Assembly (NCBI GenBank): GCA_029168955.1
Contig: JAPDOI010000185.1
Coordinates: 838,001 to 902,000 of the forward strand
Source: Aplectana chamaeleonis
Lineage: Eukaryota > Nematoda > Chromadorea > Rhabditida > Cosmocercidae
Reading direction: 5' to 3'
Length of the DNA: 64,000 bases
The notes beneath the pieces were generated by a model. The model worked only from the letters and a program-made list of their open reading frames with translations, was not told the origin of the DNA and made no database searches. Positions within the stretch are counted from its first letter, which is position 1. Each line of letters starts with the position of its first letter. Below, piece by piece: positions 20,707 through 30,400 of the stretch. The translations under genes were made by a program, and so were the position numbers.

Positions 20707-22894
20707 TCAGATGGAACAGGTGAGGGCGACTAACTGGTAAGAACCCTTGGGACCACCTACACACCGGGCCCACCCACAGATCAACCGATAGTGCAGAATG
20801 CACAAAGGTCGAAGTAGGGCGCCAGCTCCTGGGTCACCACCAACACATTCGTCTTTTCTATTAATTTTTGGTGTTTTGGCGGCGATCCAAAAGGCTTCGA
20901 GAGTTCTGCGCGCTGAGATTTCACATTCACGAGCTAAGATCGTGACCTCCACCGGGAAGCATATGTTTCCGTGGCTGCGCACGCGGTGGTCTCCCAATGG
21001 CGTAGAAACCTTAGACTTATTTAGCCCGTCCAAATGTTCTTTGATTCTTACGCAAAGCGGCCTGCCAGTTTCTCCAATGTAGTCCTCTCCACATTGGCGG
21101 CAATGGATGCGATAGACAACCCCAGTGGCCATACAATCACCTTCCTTCCCAAATGGGCAGACTACACAAGCCGGTGTAACGCAAAGTCTGTCATATAGGC
21201 GGTTTCGCACTAATTTCCCTCTGAGGTTTGTGGGAGGGATTTCGATCACGGAAACCATCTCCTGGAGATCTGCCCTTTTAAGACATGCCCTTATTGCTGA
21301 ACTCAAATTGTCCGAGACGAAAGGGACGCAAAACGCCACTTTTGTCTGGTCTCCTTCACGAACAGCTGAGAGGGCGGTCCGCCGTGGACGCCTTGTGGAG
21401 AGATTGATCGACGGATAACCGTTTTCGATGGCTATGCGGCGGGCCAATTTTATCGAAAAGTCCCTATTAACGCTATCTGAGGAAACCGCTGAAGCAGTGC
21501 GGAACATATTTCCTACCACCGCATGCTTACTTTTGGAAGGATGGGCTGAGGAAAAGTTAATGATTATGTTTTTGCTTGTGGGTTTCCTATACCACCTAGT
21601 TTTGAATGACCCCTGCGAAAGTTGAACTTGGACGTTTAGGAAAGAGAGCCAGCCGTCCGTCGGTACTTCTCGAGTCAGCTTTATGTTTTCAGATTGTTGA
21701 TTGAGAATTTGAAAACAAGTGTCCATCTCGATTTGAGTGGAGCACATTATAAAGCAATCATCTATGTACCGACAGTACAGAGGCGGTCTACGGTCCAACA
21801 GTGGCGTTTCAATTTTAGACATGAATGCCACCGCGAGAACTGGAGCAAGTCTTTGGCCCATGGCTAGACCCCTGATCTGCTTGAAATACTGCCCGGACCA
21901 CCTGAAAACATTGCATCTAAGGCAGCTATCCAACAAGAGCATTACTTGTGATATGGTGAGCCCGAAAAAGTTTATGCTAGTTTGATTTTGAGTTAGAATT
22001 TCGAAAACAGCTTGCAAAGCCCCCGCGTTTGAGACGTTTGTGTACAGTGATGTGACATCAAACGACTCGATAACATATTCTTCCTCCAGTCTCGCATCCC
22101 GTAGTCTTTGAAGGAAAGAATTAGTATTAGGGAGGTGAGCAGGAAAAAATTTTAGTAATTGAACGAGGATCAAGTTAAGAAACCAAGAAATGCGATCTGT
22201 TGGGCCACCAACGTTACTTATTATGGGCCTGACCTTGAAGCAAGATGGGTCAGCGGTAGAAGTACCCTCTTGTGGTAGTTTATTGGGTTTTGATAAGAAC
22301 ATACAGCACGGGACAGGTGGGTAGGTCACATCTCAGTCTGATCGCCGTGGTCCTAGGCAGGCTCGCCGATTGCGCTGTCTCCGTCCATATTCTGTTCAAC
22401 TGCCTGTATTGCTTGGAGAACTCTTTTTCGCTCGAAGGACAATACACACTGGAATCCTGTAAGTGCAAACGTGTTATGTCCATGTCTAACTGTTGTGATA
22501 AGACCACGAATTCGCCGCCCTTATCGCTTACGCTAATTTTAATAGTTCCAGCGCTGGCCAAATCCAGGATCTCCCGCAAACCTTGTTTTTGTGAAATAGT
22601 TAGGTTTGAGGACACACGTTTAGTGGCATGACTACGCAGCAAATTTAGAAGAGAGGTAGAAAACATGCGAAATTTGACGTCTACTGTACTATTAGGTTCC
22701 TGGACCCTGAGATAAGTTGCTGGGAAGGGCGGGGGCGGGATCACAACACGATTGAGACCACCCATACCTGTAGCGCCGAGCGCATCGATTTTTGCTCTAT
22801 AGCGCAGCCGATCATGCAACGTTTGGAGGCTGCCCACGATCTTTCGCAACGTGATAGGACTCAGAGAACAATTAGGAGCAAAACTGGGGCCCAT
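20707..22894 (-). pseudogene. PLE reverse transcriptase with GIY-YIG endonuclease
   Basis: Two overlapping minus frames make one broken gene. The N-terminal part (22280-22894, 204 codons) has the DKGGEFVV block at residues 124-131. The C-terminal part (20707-22329) contains RPIISNVGG (residues 34-42), the motif A region SFDVTSLYTNV (89-99), AMGQRLAPV (156-164) and the catalytic YIDD (188-191). A cysteine cluster (C383, C388, C391, C399) follows. The GIY-YIG nuclease then starts at GVVYRI (403-408), with YIGET (417-421), a conserved Arg near 428 and the likely catalytic Glu in LEAFWI (near 478). A one-base insertion near 22290 shifts the frame. A second near 20850 replaces the normal C-terminus, as comparison with the inverted copy at 22980-23035 shows. 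PLE reverse transcriptases copy RNA at nicked target DNA. This copy is inactive unless the shifts are suppressed. Confidence 0.9.
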
Positions 22895-23274
22895 ACTCTA
22901 AGCTCGTGAATGTGAAATCTCAGCGCGCAGAACTCTCGAAGCCTTTTGGATCGCCGCCAAAACACCAAAAATTAATAGAAAAGACGAATGTGTTGCGGTG
23001 ACCCAGGAGCTGGCGCCCTACTTCGACCTATGTGCATTCTGACCTATCGGTTGATCTGTGGGCGGGCCCGGTGTGTAGGTGGTCCCAAGGGTTCTTACCT
23101 GTTAGTCGCCCTCACCTGTTCCATCTGAGGCTGTTGGGCCAATCGGTCCCTCCAAAGGTTGGTACTTACTATGGCATCATGTCGTTTGCTCACTTCCGTT
23201 TGAGTATTAACCTGTAGAATGAATTGGGGTTTGATGGGGTAGTATTTCAGACATGATTTCGGTTTTTCCAGGCT

Positions 23275-23302
23275 CTGAAGACGGCGAAACTCGCCGAAAC
23301 GT
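23275..23302 (+). ncRNA. Hammerhead-like core, right PLE arm
   Basis: CUGAAGA (23275-23281), C, the stem GGCGA (23283-23287) with TCGCC (23291-23295), then GAAAC (23296-23300). This is the plus-strand mirror of the left-arm motif. Confidence 0.55.
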
Positions 23303-23309
23303 AAGCTGA

Positions 23310-23358
23310 ATAAAGGAGTGTATAACAATCTTGGTCGTTGCTGCAAGGAAATCGAAGG
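23310..23358. repeat. 49-bp sequence abutting the PLE
   Basis: Exact inverted copy of 15060-15108. It follows the PLE terminus directly and may be part of the element's terminal region. Confidence 0.7.
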
Positions 23359-23660
23359 CCTCGAATTGTCTTTTTTTAATCATCAAATTCTTAACCCCTT
23401 ACAAATGCCAAAACTGCAAAAAAGAATTTTTCCAGAAGAATACCGACTCCTGCAAGTTCCAAGAATACAAACCCACACGGCATCAAAGTTGAAGCCTAGA
23501 AGCAGCCTTTTTTTACATATGAAGCAGTTGAGAACTCGTGTAAATCGGTCCGATTATCGTCAGTTGTTGGCTGACGGTAATAATTGGGACAGGAAGTTGA
23601 TCAATTCTACAAATACTTTGTCCGGCTTTTTAAAAACTGAACAATGTTCTTAGCGGTCAT
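23359..23660. other. AT-rich spacer
   Basis: No gene or repeat supported. Confidence 0.4.
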
Positions 23661-23662
23661 TA

Positions 23663-24314
23663 TTCAGATATTCGTGGGGAAGTTCCCGAGAACGACAGCA
23701 AAACTTTCCTCGAAACAACTGGGGAACTTCCCCTGAATAGAGAGGAGGCGGAGGGGACCTCCGGCTAGCAGGTCTTTCCTTGTTCTCCCCATCGCCAGTC
23801 TTCCCCAAGCTGTCGCGACCCAACACCCATCGGTCATTGAATCATCAAAAGTCAGCTTGCCGAAACTCGCTGTTTTCAACAGTTTACTGTTCTTCAAAAG
23901 CAGGAATAGGGCCAAAAATATTCACCTTTGACAAAAGGTTACCGAGAAGCTTGGTATCTCCCCATATAATCTGGTCAGAGATACCTCACACCGTCCTTGA
24001 GTGGCAGATCTGCCCCCTCAACTTGCAGAAGTGCAAGACCACCTCGAGACTAGCCAGATTACATCATCGTATACACTGCGGTTTTGTTTTCTCGTTCATC
24101 GTGCTCGGGGGGAGGCCATGGTGACAACCGTGAAGCGAACTTGCCTTGCTCTCCCCCGAGTCGACTGTTTCGAACGCCTTATCGTTGTGTATAATTCGAG
24201 AGGAGAGGGGCGAGACGTCCCTCCGGGGGGACGTCTCGCTCCTCTCCCCTCGACCGAGTGATAATGACCAAATCAGGTCTATTGTCCTCGGGAACTTCCC
24301 CACAAATATCTGAG
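23663..24314. mobile_element. TA-flanked MITE with central hairpin (652 bp)
   Basis: TIRs read TTCAGATATTCGTGGGGAAG on the left and CTCAGATATTTGTGGGGAAG inward on the right, continuing to about 30 bp. TA lies at 23661-23662 and 24315-24316. Mariner-like by target. It carries a strong GC-rich hairpin near its right end (24197-24252) and no transposase. Confidence 0.8.
24197..24252. repeat. 25-bp-arm hairpin inside the MITE
   Basis: Arms 24197-24221 and 24228-24252 pair with two mismatches around the loop TCCGGG. A transcript would fold into a stable stem of about 25 bp. Confidence 0.75.
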
Positions 24315-24316
24315 TA

Positions 24317-25200
24317 AAGGCGAAGTCCAATAATATTTTGATTTGGAGATCATTAGCTGAAACGAAGAGTTGACTCCCTGGCAGAACTCAGTTTACTGAG
24401 AAATGGTGTAAAAATGAAAAAATCTTCAAAGGCAATGCTCAAAACCTCCCTCAACTTTCCACCAGAAATCGAAAGGTCTGAGGCCAACTTCAACAACAAT
24501 GTCAAAAACCGGCTAAAATCGAGCAACCAAGAGCAATATACGGCCCTGAAACTTGAATGTAGTGTGCTCGCCACACCCCCCCCCCCATGTTTCCTCGGTA
24601 GTCACAGGGAAAGGGCGAACGTACCACATTCAAGTTTTTGGATCGTATTGAGCTATTTATTGCTTGTTTTTAGCCGACGTCGTTGCTGTAATGGGCCTTG
24701 TGCCGGCCTGTTGGTTGTATACGCAGAAAGGGAAGCGCCAAGAGCGGTCCGGCTGATTAAATGCACTGCATAAGGCGCTCCAGCGACGACGTAAGCGCAG
24801 CGGCTTTACGACGAGCGCGGCGCATTTAAGTCGAGCTGTCTTTAGGTGCCCCCATTCTGTGTATTCGATCAACATGCCCCTCGGAGCTTTTGATCTCCGG
24901 TGGGAATTCGAATGCTGCTTTTATGGTGAGCACTGCATTCAACTAGACCAGTCTCACCCCACTTTTGTAGCCTCAAAAGGGACACCATTTGAGTGTAATT
25001 TCAAGAGAACTAAATAAAGAACTCCGAGTCTAAAACTTGCTACTAACATTAAAAACTGTGAGTGACTCCGGTCATAACCTAAACCGCGCACTGCTGATCG
25101 CGGTGTGGACTGTCTTTCGCCATAAATGTCCACCAATCATCGCGTATTTGTTCATCTATTCGCACCTGACTATGGTACCAGTATCGGCCCCAGCCCTTGG
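24317..25200. other. Unassigned sequence with a poly-C tract
   Basis: A C tract of about 10 bases starts near 24577, and a GC-richer patch lies at 24720-24830. No gene or TIR pair was identified. Confidence 0.4.
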
Positions 25201-25239
25201 TTCGGGGACTACTCCCACCGCATCAAGTTTGCTTACGGT

Positions 25240-25480
25240 TACTCAGACGTTCGCTGTTGTCCACAGGACACGAATGAGATGTCACCTCACGCAATGCTCC
25301 CTGTAGACATCCAAAAGGGGCATGGATCGCCCCTCGAGAACTGCCCGACGCCCCCCTTCTTGGTGCCGTAGACAACCTATCCGCGGGAACGCTTTTGCTA
25401 TAGACATCCCATCGGAGGAGGGTCTCCATCCCCGATTCCGCGTTCACATCCTATCAACATCCTGTAGACCTGATATTACC
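25240..25480. repeat. Dispersed repeat related to 62900-63160
   Basis: The block GACGTTCGCTGTTGTCCACA (25245-25264) and several CCTGTAGAC/CCGTAGACA pieces recur, partly inverted, at 62945-63160. The class is unknown; both stretches are richer in CG than their flanks. Confidence 0.45.
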
Positions 25481-25522
25481 ATCCCAGTGAAGCATCAACC
25501 GCTTTATGAAGTCACCCCTTAA

Positions 25523-26494
25523 AGGCAGTGTTCACGATGATTCTCGTTTCCAAATTTTCCACTCAAAACAATGCGTTGGCTACCAAGTGTCACCAAAATC
25601 ATGAAGAAACGGCGAGAAACGCACTAATTCGTCTTATTTCAGTGACATTATTCTATGGCCTGGACTAGTTGTCCGGTTGGATGAACATGTTCCCGGTGGT
25701 TGTTACCGGTGAAAGTTGGGACTAATCGAAAATGGAAGAATATTTTGGGCAAAACAGTATTAGTTAGGGCCCGAAGGAAAGAATGGAGCAACACAGAATG
25801 GAGAATTGCAAAAGACGGGTCCACATAAGATTTCATTGTCACAAGGAACAGTTCCATTGATACTTAAAGGCAGTGTTCACGATAATCTTCGATTTTGAAA
25901 TTGATAGCTAAATCGATTGTTTGGCCCCCGAGTAGGACTGACATGACGAAGAAACCGAGAAAAACGCACTAGAAGGGCGCGAAATCCTCAAGTATCAGCC
26001 CGCCTCTTAAGTATCAATGGAACTGTTCGTTGTGACAATGAAATCTTTTGTGGACCAGTCTTTTGCAATTCTCCATTCTGCGTTGCTCCGTCCTTTCCTT
26101 CGGGCCCTAACTAATACTATTTTGCCCGAAATATTCTTCCATTTTCGATTAGTCCCATTTTTTACCGGTGACAACCACCGTGAACATGTTCATCCAAACA
26201 GACAACTAGTCCAGGCCAAAGAATAATGACACTGAAATAAGACGAATTAGTGCGTTTCTCGCCGTTTCTTGGTAATTTTGGGAACACTTGGTGGCCAGCG
26301 CATCGTTTTGAGTGGAAAACTCCGCAACGAAAGTCATCGTGAACACTGCCTTTAAGAGGCGGGCTGATACTTGAGGATTTCGTGCCCTTCTGGTGCGTTT
26401 TTCTCGGTTTCTTCGTCATTTCAGTTCTACTCGGGGGCCAAACAATCGATTTAGCGATTAATCTCAAAATCGAAGGTTATCGTGAACACTGCCT
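25523..26494. mobile_element. TTAA MITE carrying an inserted sister copy
   Basis: Outer element with TTAA at 25519-25522 and 26495-26498. It is interrupted after 341 bp by a complete inverted copy (25868-26351) flanked by its own TTAA duplication (25864-25867 and 26352-26355). Subtracting the insert and one TTAA leaves exactly 484 bp, the same as the uninterrupted copy 11834-12317. Confidence 0.92.
25868..26351 (-). mobile_element. Inner TTAA MITE (484 bp, inverted)
   Basis: Complete copy in reverse orientation, beginning AGGCAGTGTTCACGATAATC. It keeps its own internal TTAA (26007-26010), exactly 341 bp from its right end, the position used as target in the outer copy. Confidence 0.92.
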
Positions 26495-26520
26495 TTAAGG
26501 GCAGCATACACACTCACAAA

Positions 26521-26549
26521 CATTTATTTATTTATTTATTTTATTTATT
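26521..26549. repeat. ATTT microsatellite
   Basis: About seven TTTA/ATTT units with one irregularity. Confidence 0.85.
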
Positions 26550-26799
26550 CAAAGACGTGGATGAAATCACACGTGATGAATACATAAAAATAAACAGAGA
26601 AAATAAACTAGCCGCTGAACAATACGCCTTTAGTTGCTGAAATATCACATTAGATTCGTTTTGTTATGAGATTTTTAAAAACCTGCACAGACGTAAAAAT
26701 AATGTTTTCGTTCTCACTTAGTAGTGAGTTGAACTCCCTTGCAGTTCTATATGTGAAGAAATTCGATCTTGTGTTTGATTTTGCGACTGAGACATAGAG

Positions 26800-27012
26800 C
26801 CCGGCCGGCGTCGGCCGGCTGACGCCGGCCTCTGCCGCCTGGGTCCGGCTACGCCGGCCCATTTGCCGGCTTCGCCGGCATCTTAAGTATAAGGCGAATG
26901 AATCGAACTCCGCTGATTCTATGTGAGATGGCGTTCGAAGTTCTCACGCTTGCCGGCTATCGCCGGCCTCTGTTGCTGGAGTACGGTTGCGCCAGCCCAT
27001 GAGCTGGTTTCG
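26800..27012. repeat. Cluster of GCCGGC palindromes
   Basis: Two diverged copies (26800-26881 and about 26950-27012) of a segment of nested palindromes. Examples are GCCGGCGTC (26804-26812) pairing with GACGCCGGC (26821-26829), and TGCCGGC/GCCGGCA around TTC (26864-26880). The motif CCGGCNNCGCCGGC recurs. The GC content is very high in AT-rich surroundings. Confidence 0.7.
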
Positions 27013-27429
27013 ACGAAAACCCTCGAGGAATCAGAAATTACAAACCATTTCAAACCATGCAAACCCTGCTAACCTCCTTTCTTATGCAGTTGCACATCGA
27101 CCCTTCCTTAGCTTTAAGTAGGTCCTAAAGTGGTAGTTCATTTATATTCAATCCTGTAAAGATAAAGACAACCGCTGTTTGAGATTTAGTAAACGCCTCC
27201 ATGACCAACCGACACCCTGCTACCTTTATTGCCAAATGAAATGTAAGGATGTTTGTGTTTTCTGGATGCATATTTTGATTAACTCATATTTCCATCGTAT
27301 ATAAACCCGATTTAGAAAGGTTGGTGCATATAAACAGCTAAGCAGTTGAAATGAGTGGTTAAGGGGGAGGGGACGTGAAGAAAGGGGTGGTATACACTCA
27401 CTTATAGATGCACAAAACGATTTTGAAGC
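27013..27429. other. AT-rich spacer before satellite B
   Basis: No gene or repeat supported. Confidence 0.45.
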
Positions 27430-30400
27430 TCTGCGCTAACCTACTTCGGTCCCGCACACTTTCTAGGGCGTCCGGCGCACTCTACCTTAGGTCACGCACA
27501 CTTTCTACGACGTCTTGCGCACTTCAATTTGGGTCCCGCACACTTTCTTCGGCGTCCGGCGCAATCGCTTTGAGTCCCACACACTTTCCACGGCGTCCGC
27601 CGCACTCTACTTTGGGTCCCGCACACTTTCTAAGGCGTCCTGCGCACTCCCACGTGGGTCCCGCACACTTTCTACGGCGTCCTGTGCACTCCCACTTGGG
27701 TCCCGCACACTTTTTATGAGTCCTGCGTACTCGCATTCGGGTCCCACACACTTTCTACGGCGTCCGGCGGGCTCCCCCTTGGGTCACGCAAACTTTCTAC
27801 GGCATACAGAGCACTCCCATTTGGGTCCCGCCCATTTTCTCCGGCGTCTGGCGCACTTACATTTGGGTCCACACACTTTCTACGGCGTCCGGCGCACTCT
27901 ACCTTGGGTCCCGCACACTTTCTACGGCGTCCTGCGCACTCCACCTTGGGTCCCGCACACTTTCTACGGCGTCTGGCGCACTTACATTCGGGACCCACAC
28001 ATTTTCTACGGCGTCCGGCGCACTCTACCTTTGGTCCCGCACACCTTTACGGCGTCCGGCGCACTCTACCTTGGGTCCCGCACACTTTCTACGGCGTCCT
28101 GCGCACTCTACCTTGGGTCCCGCACACTTTCTACGGCGTCCGGCACACTCTACCTTAGGTCCCGCACACTTTCTACGGCGTCCTGCGCACTCGCATTCGG
28201 TCTTCGCCCACTTTCTACGGCGTCCGGCGCACTCTATCTTTGGTCCCACACACATTCTACGGCGTCCGGCGGGCTCCCCCTTGGATCCCGTACACTTTCT
28301 ACGGCGTCCTGCGCACTCTACCTTGGGTCCCGCACACTTTCTACGGCGTCCGGCACACTCTACCTTAGGTCCCGCATACTTTCTACGGCGTCCTGCGCAC
28401 TCTACCTTGGGTCCCGCACACTTTCTACGGCGTCCTGCGCAGTCTACCGTGGGTCCCGCACACTTTCTACGGCGTCCGGCACACTCTACCTTAGGTCCCG
28501 CACACTTTCTACGGCGTCCTGCGCACTCGCATTCGGATCCCGCCCACATTCTATGGCGTCCGGCGCTTTCTACCTTTGGTCCCACACACTTTTACGGCGT
28601 CCGGCGCACTTTACCTTGGGTCCCGCACACTTTCTACGGTGTCCTGCGCACTCGCATTCGGGTCCCACACACTTTCTACGGCGTCCGGCGGGCTCCCCCT
28701 TGGGTCCCGCACACTTTCTACGGCGTCCTGAGCTTTCCCATATGGGTCCCGCAAATTTTCTACGGCGTCCGGCGCACTCTACCTTGGGTCCCGCACACTT
28801 TCTACGGCGTCCTGCGCACTCTACCGTGGGTCCCGCACACTTTCTACGGCGTCCGGCACACTCTACCTTAGGTCCCGCACACTTTCTACGGCGTCCTGCG
28901 CACTCGCATTCGGATCCCGCCCACACTCTATGGCGTCCGGCGCACTCTACCTTTGGTCCCACACACTTTTACGGCGTCCGGCGCACTCTACCTTGGGGCC
29001 CGCACGCTTTCTACGGTGTCCTGCGCACTCGCATTCGGGTCCCGCACACTTTTACGGCGTTCGGCGCACTCTACCTTGGGTCCCGCACACTTTCTACGGC
29101 GTCCTGAGCTTTCCCATTTGGGTCCCGCAAATTTTCTACGGCGTCCGGCGCACTCTACCTTGGGTCCCGCACACTTTCTACGGCGTCCTGCGCACTCTAC
29201 CTTGGGTCCCGCACACTTTCTACGGCGTCCGGCGCACTCTACCTTGGGTCCCGCACACTTTCCTCGGCGTCCGGCGCACTTTACCTTGGGTCCCGCACAC
29301 TTTCTACGGCGTCCTGAGCTTTCCCATTTGGGTCCCGCACACTTTCTACGGCATCCGGCGCACTCAACATTGGGTCCCGCACACTTTCTACGGTGTCCTG
29401 CGCACTCGCATTCGGGTCCCACACACTTTCTACGGCGTCCGGCGGGCTCTCCCTTGGGTCCCGCACACTTTCTACGGCGTCCTGAGCTTTCCCATTTGGG
29501 TCCCGCAAATTTTCTACGGCGTCCGGCGCACTCTACCTTGGGTCCCGCACACTTTCTACGGCGTCCTGCGCACTCTACCTTGGGTCCCGCACACTTTCTA
29601 CGGCGTCCGGCGCACTCTACCTTGGGTCCCGCACACTTTCCTCGGCGTCCGGCGCACTTTACCTTGGGTCCCGCACACTTTCTACGGCGTCCTGAGCTTT
29701 CCCATTTGGGTCCCGCAAATTTTCTACGGCGTCCGGCGCACTCTACCTTGGATCCCGCACACTTTCTACGGCGTCCTGCGCACTCTACCTTGGGTCCCGC
29801 ACACTTTCTACGGCGTCCGGCGCACTCTACCTTGGGTCCCGCACACTTTCTACGGCGTCCTGCGCACTCAACCTTGGGTCCCGCACACTTTCTACGGCGT
29901 CCGGCACACTCTACCTTAGGTCCCGCACACTTTCTACGGCGTCCTGCGCACTCGCATTCGGGCCCCGCCCACTTTCTACGGCGTCCGGCGCACTCTACCT
30001 TAGGTCCCACACACTTTCTACGGCGTCCGGCGGGCTCCCCCTTGGGTCCCGCACACTTTCTACGGCATACAGAGCACTCCCATTTGGGTCCCGCCCATTT
30101 TCTCCGGCGTCTGGCTCATTTACATTCGGGTCCCACACACTTTCTACGGCGTCCGGCGCACTCTACCTTGGGTCCCGCACACTTTCTACGGCGTCCGGCG
30201 CACTCTACCTTGGGTCCCGCACACTTTCTACGGCGTCCGGCGCACTCTACCTTGGGTCCCGCACACTTTCTACGGCGTCCTGCGCACTCGCATTCGGGTC
30301 CCACACACTTTCTACGGCGTCCGGCGCACTCTACCTTGGGTCCCGCACACTTTCTACGGCGTCCGGCGCACTCTACCTTGGGTCCCGCACACTTTCTACG

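Larger units (their letters stand above)
20525..23310 (-). mobile_element. Penelope-like element with inverted 3' ends
   Basis: A minus-strand PLE is bounded by inverted arms of about 410 bp (20525-20935 and 22901-23310) that share terminal TTCAGCTTACGTTTCGG. Both arms contain the end of the coding region and the 3' tail with a hammerhead-like core. The upstream part of the reverse-transcriptase gene is missing: the body joins an inverted 3' end at about 22900. PLE insertions are known for 5' truncation and for tandem or inverted partial copies. In the right arm the C-terminal frame is intact; in the main copy it is frameshifted, so this arm preserves an older reading. Confidence 0.85.

Noticed and set aside
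20707..20860. C-terminal extension of the PLE protein (about 50 residues) as a real domain
   Set aside because: The inverted copy at 22980-23035 shows the usual short C-terminus in frame. The extension results from a one-base insertion.
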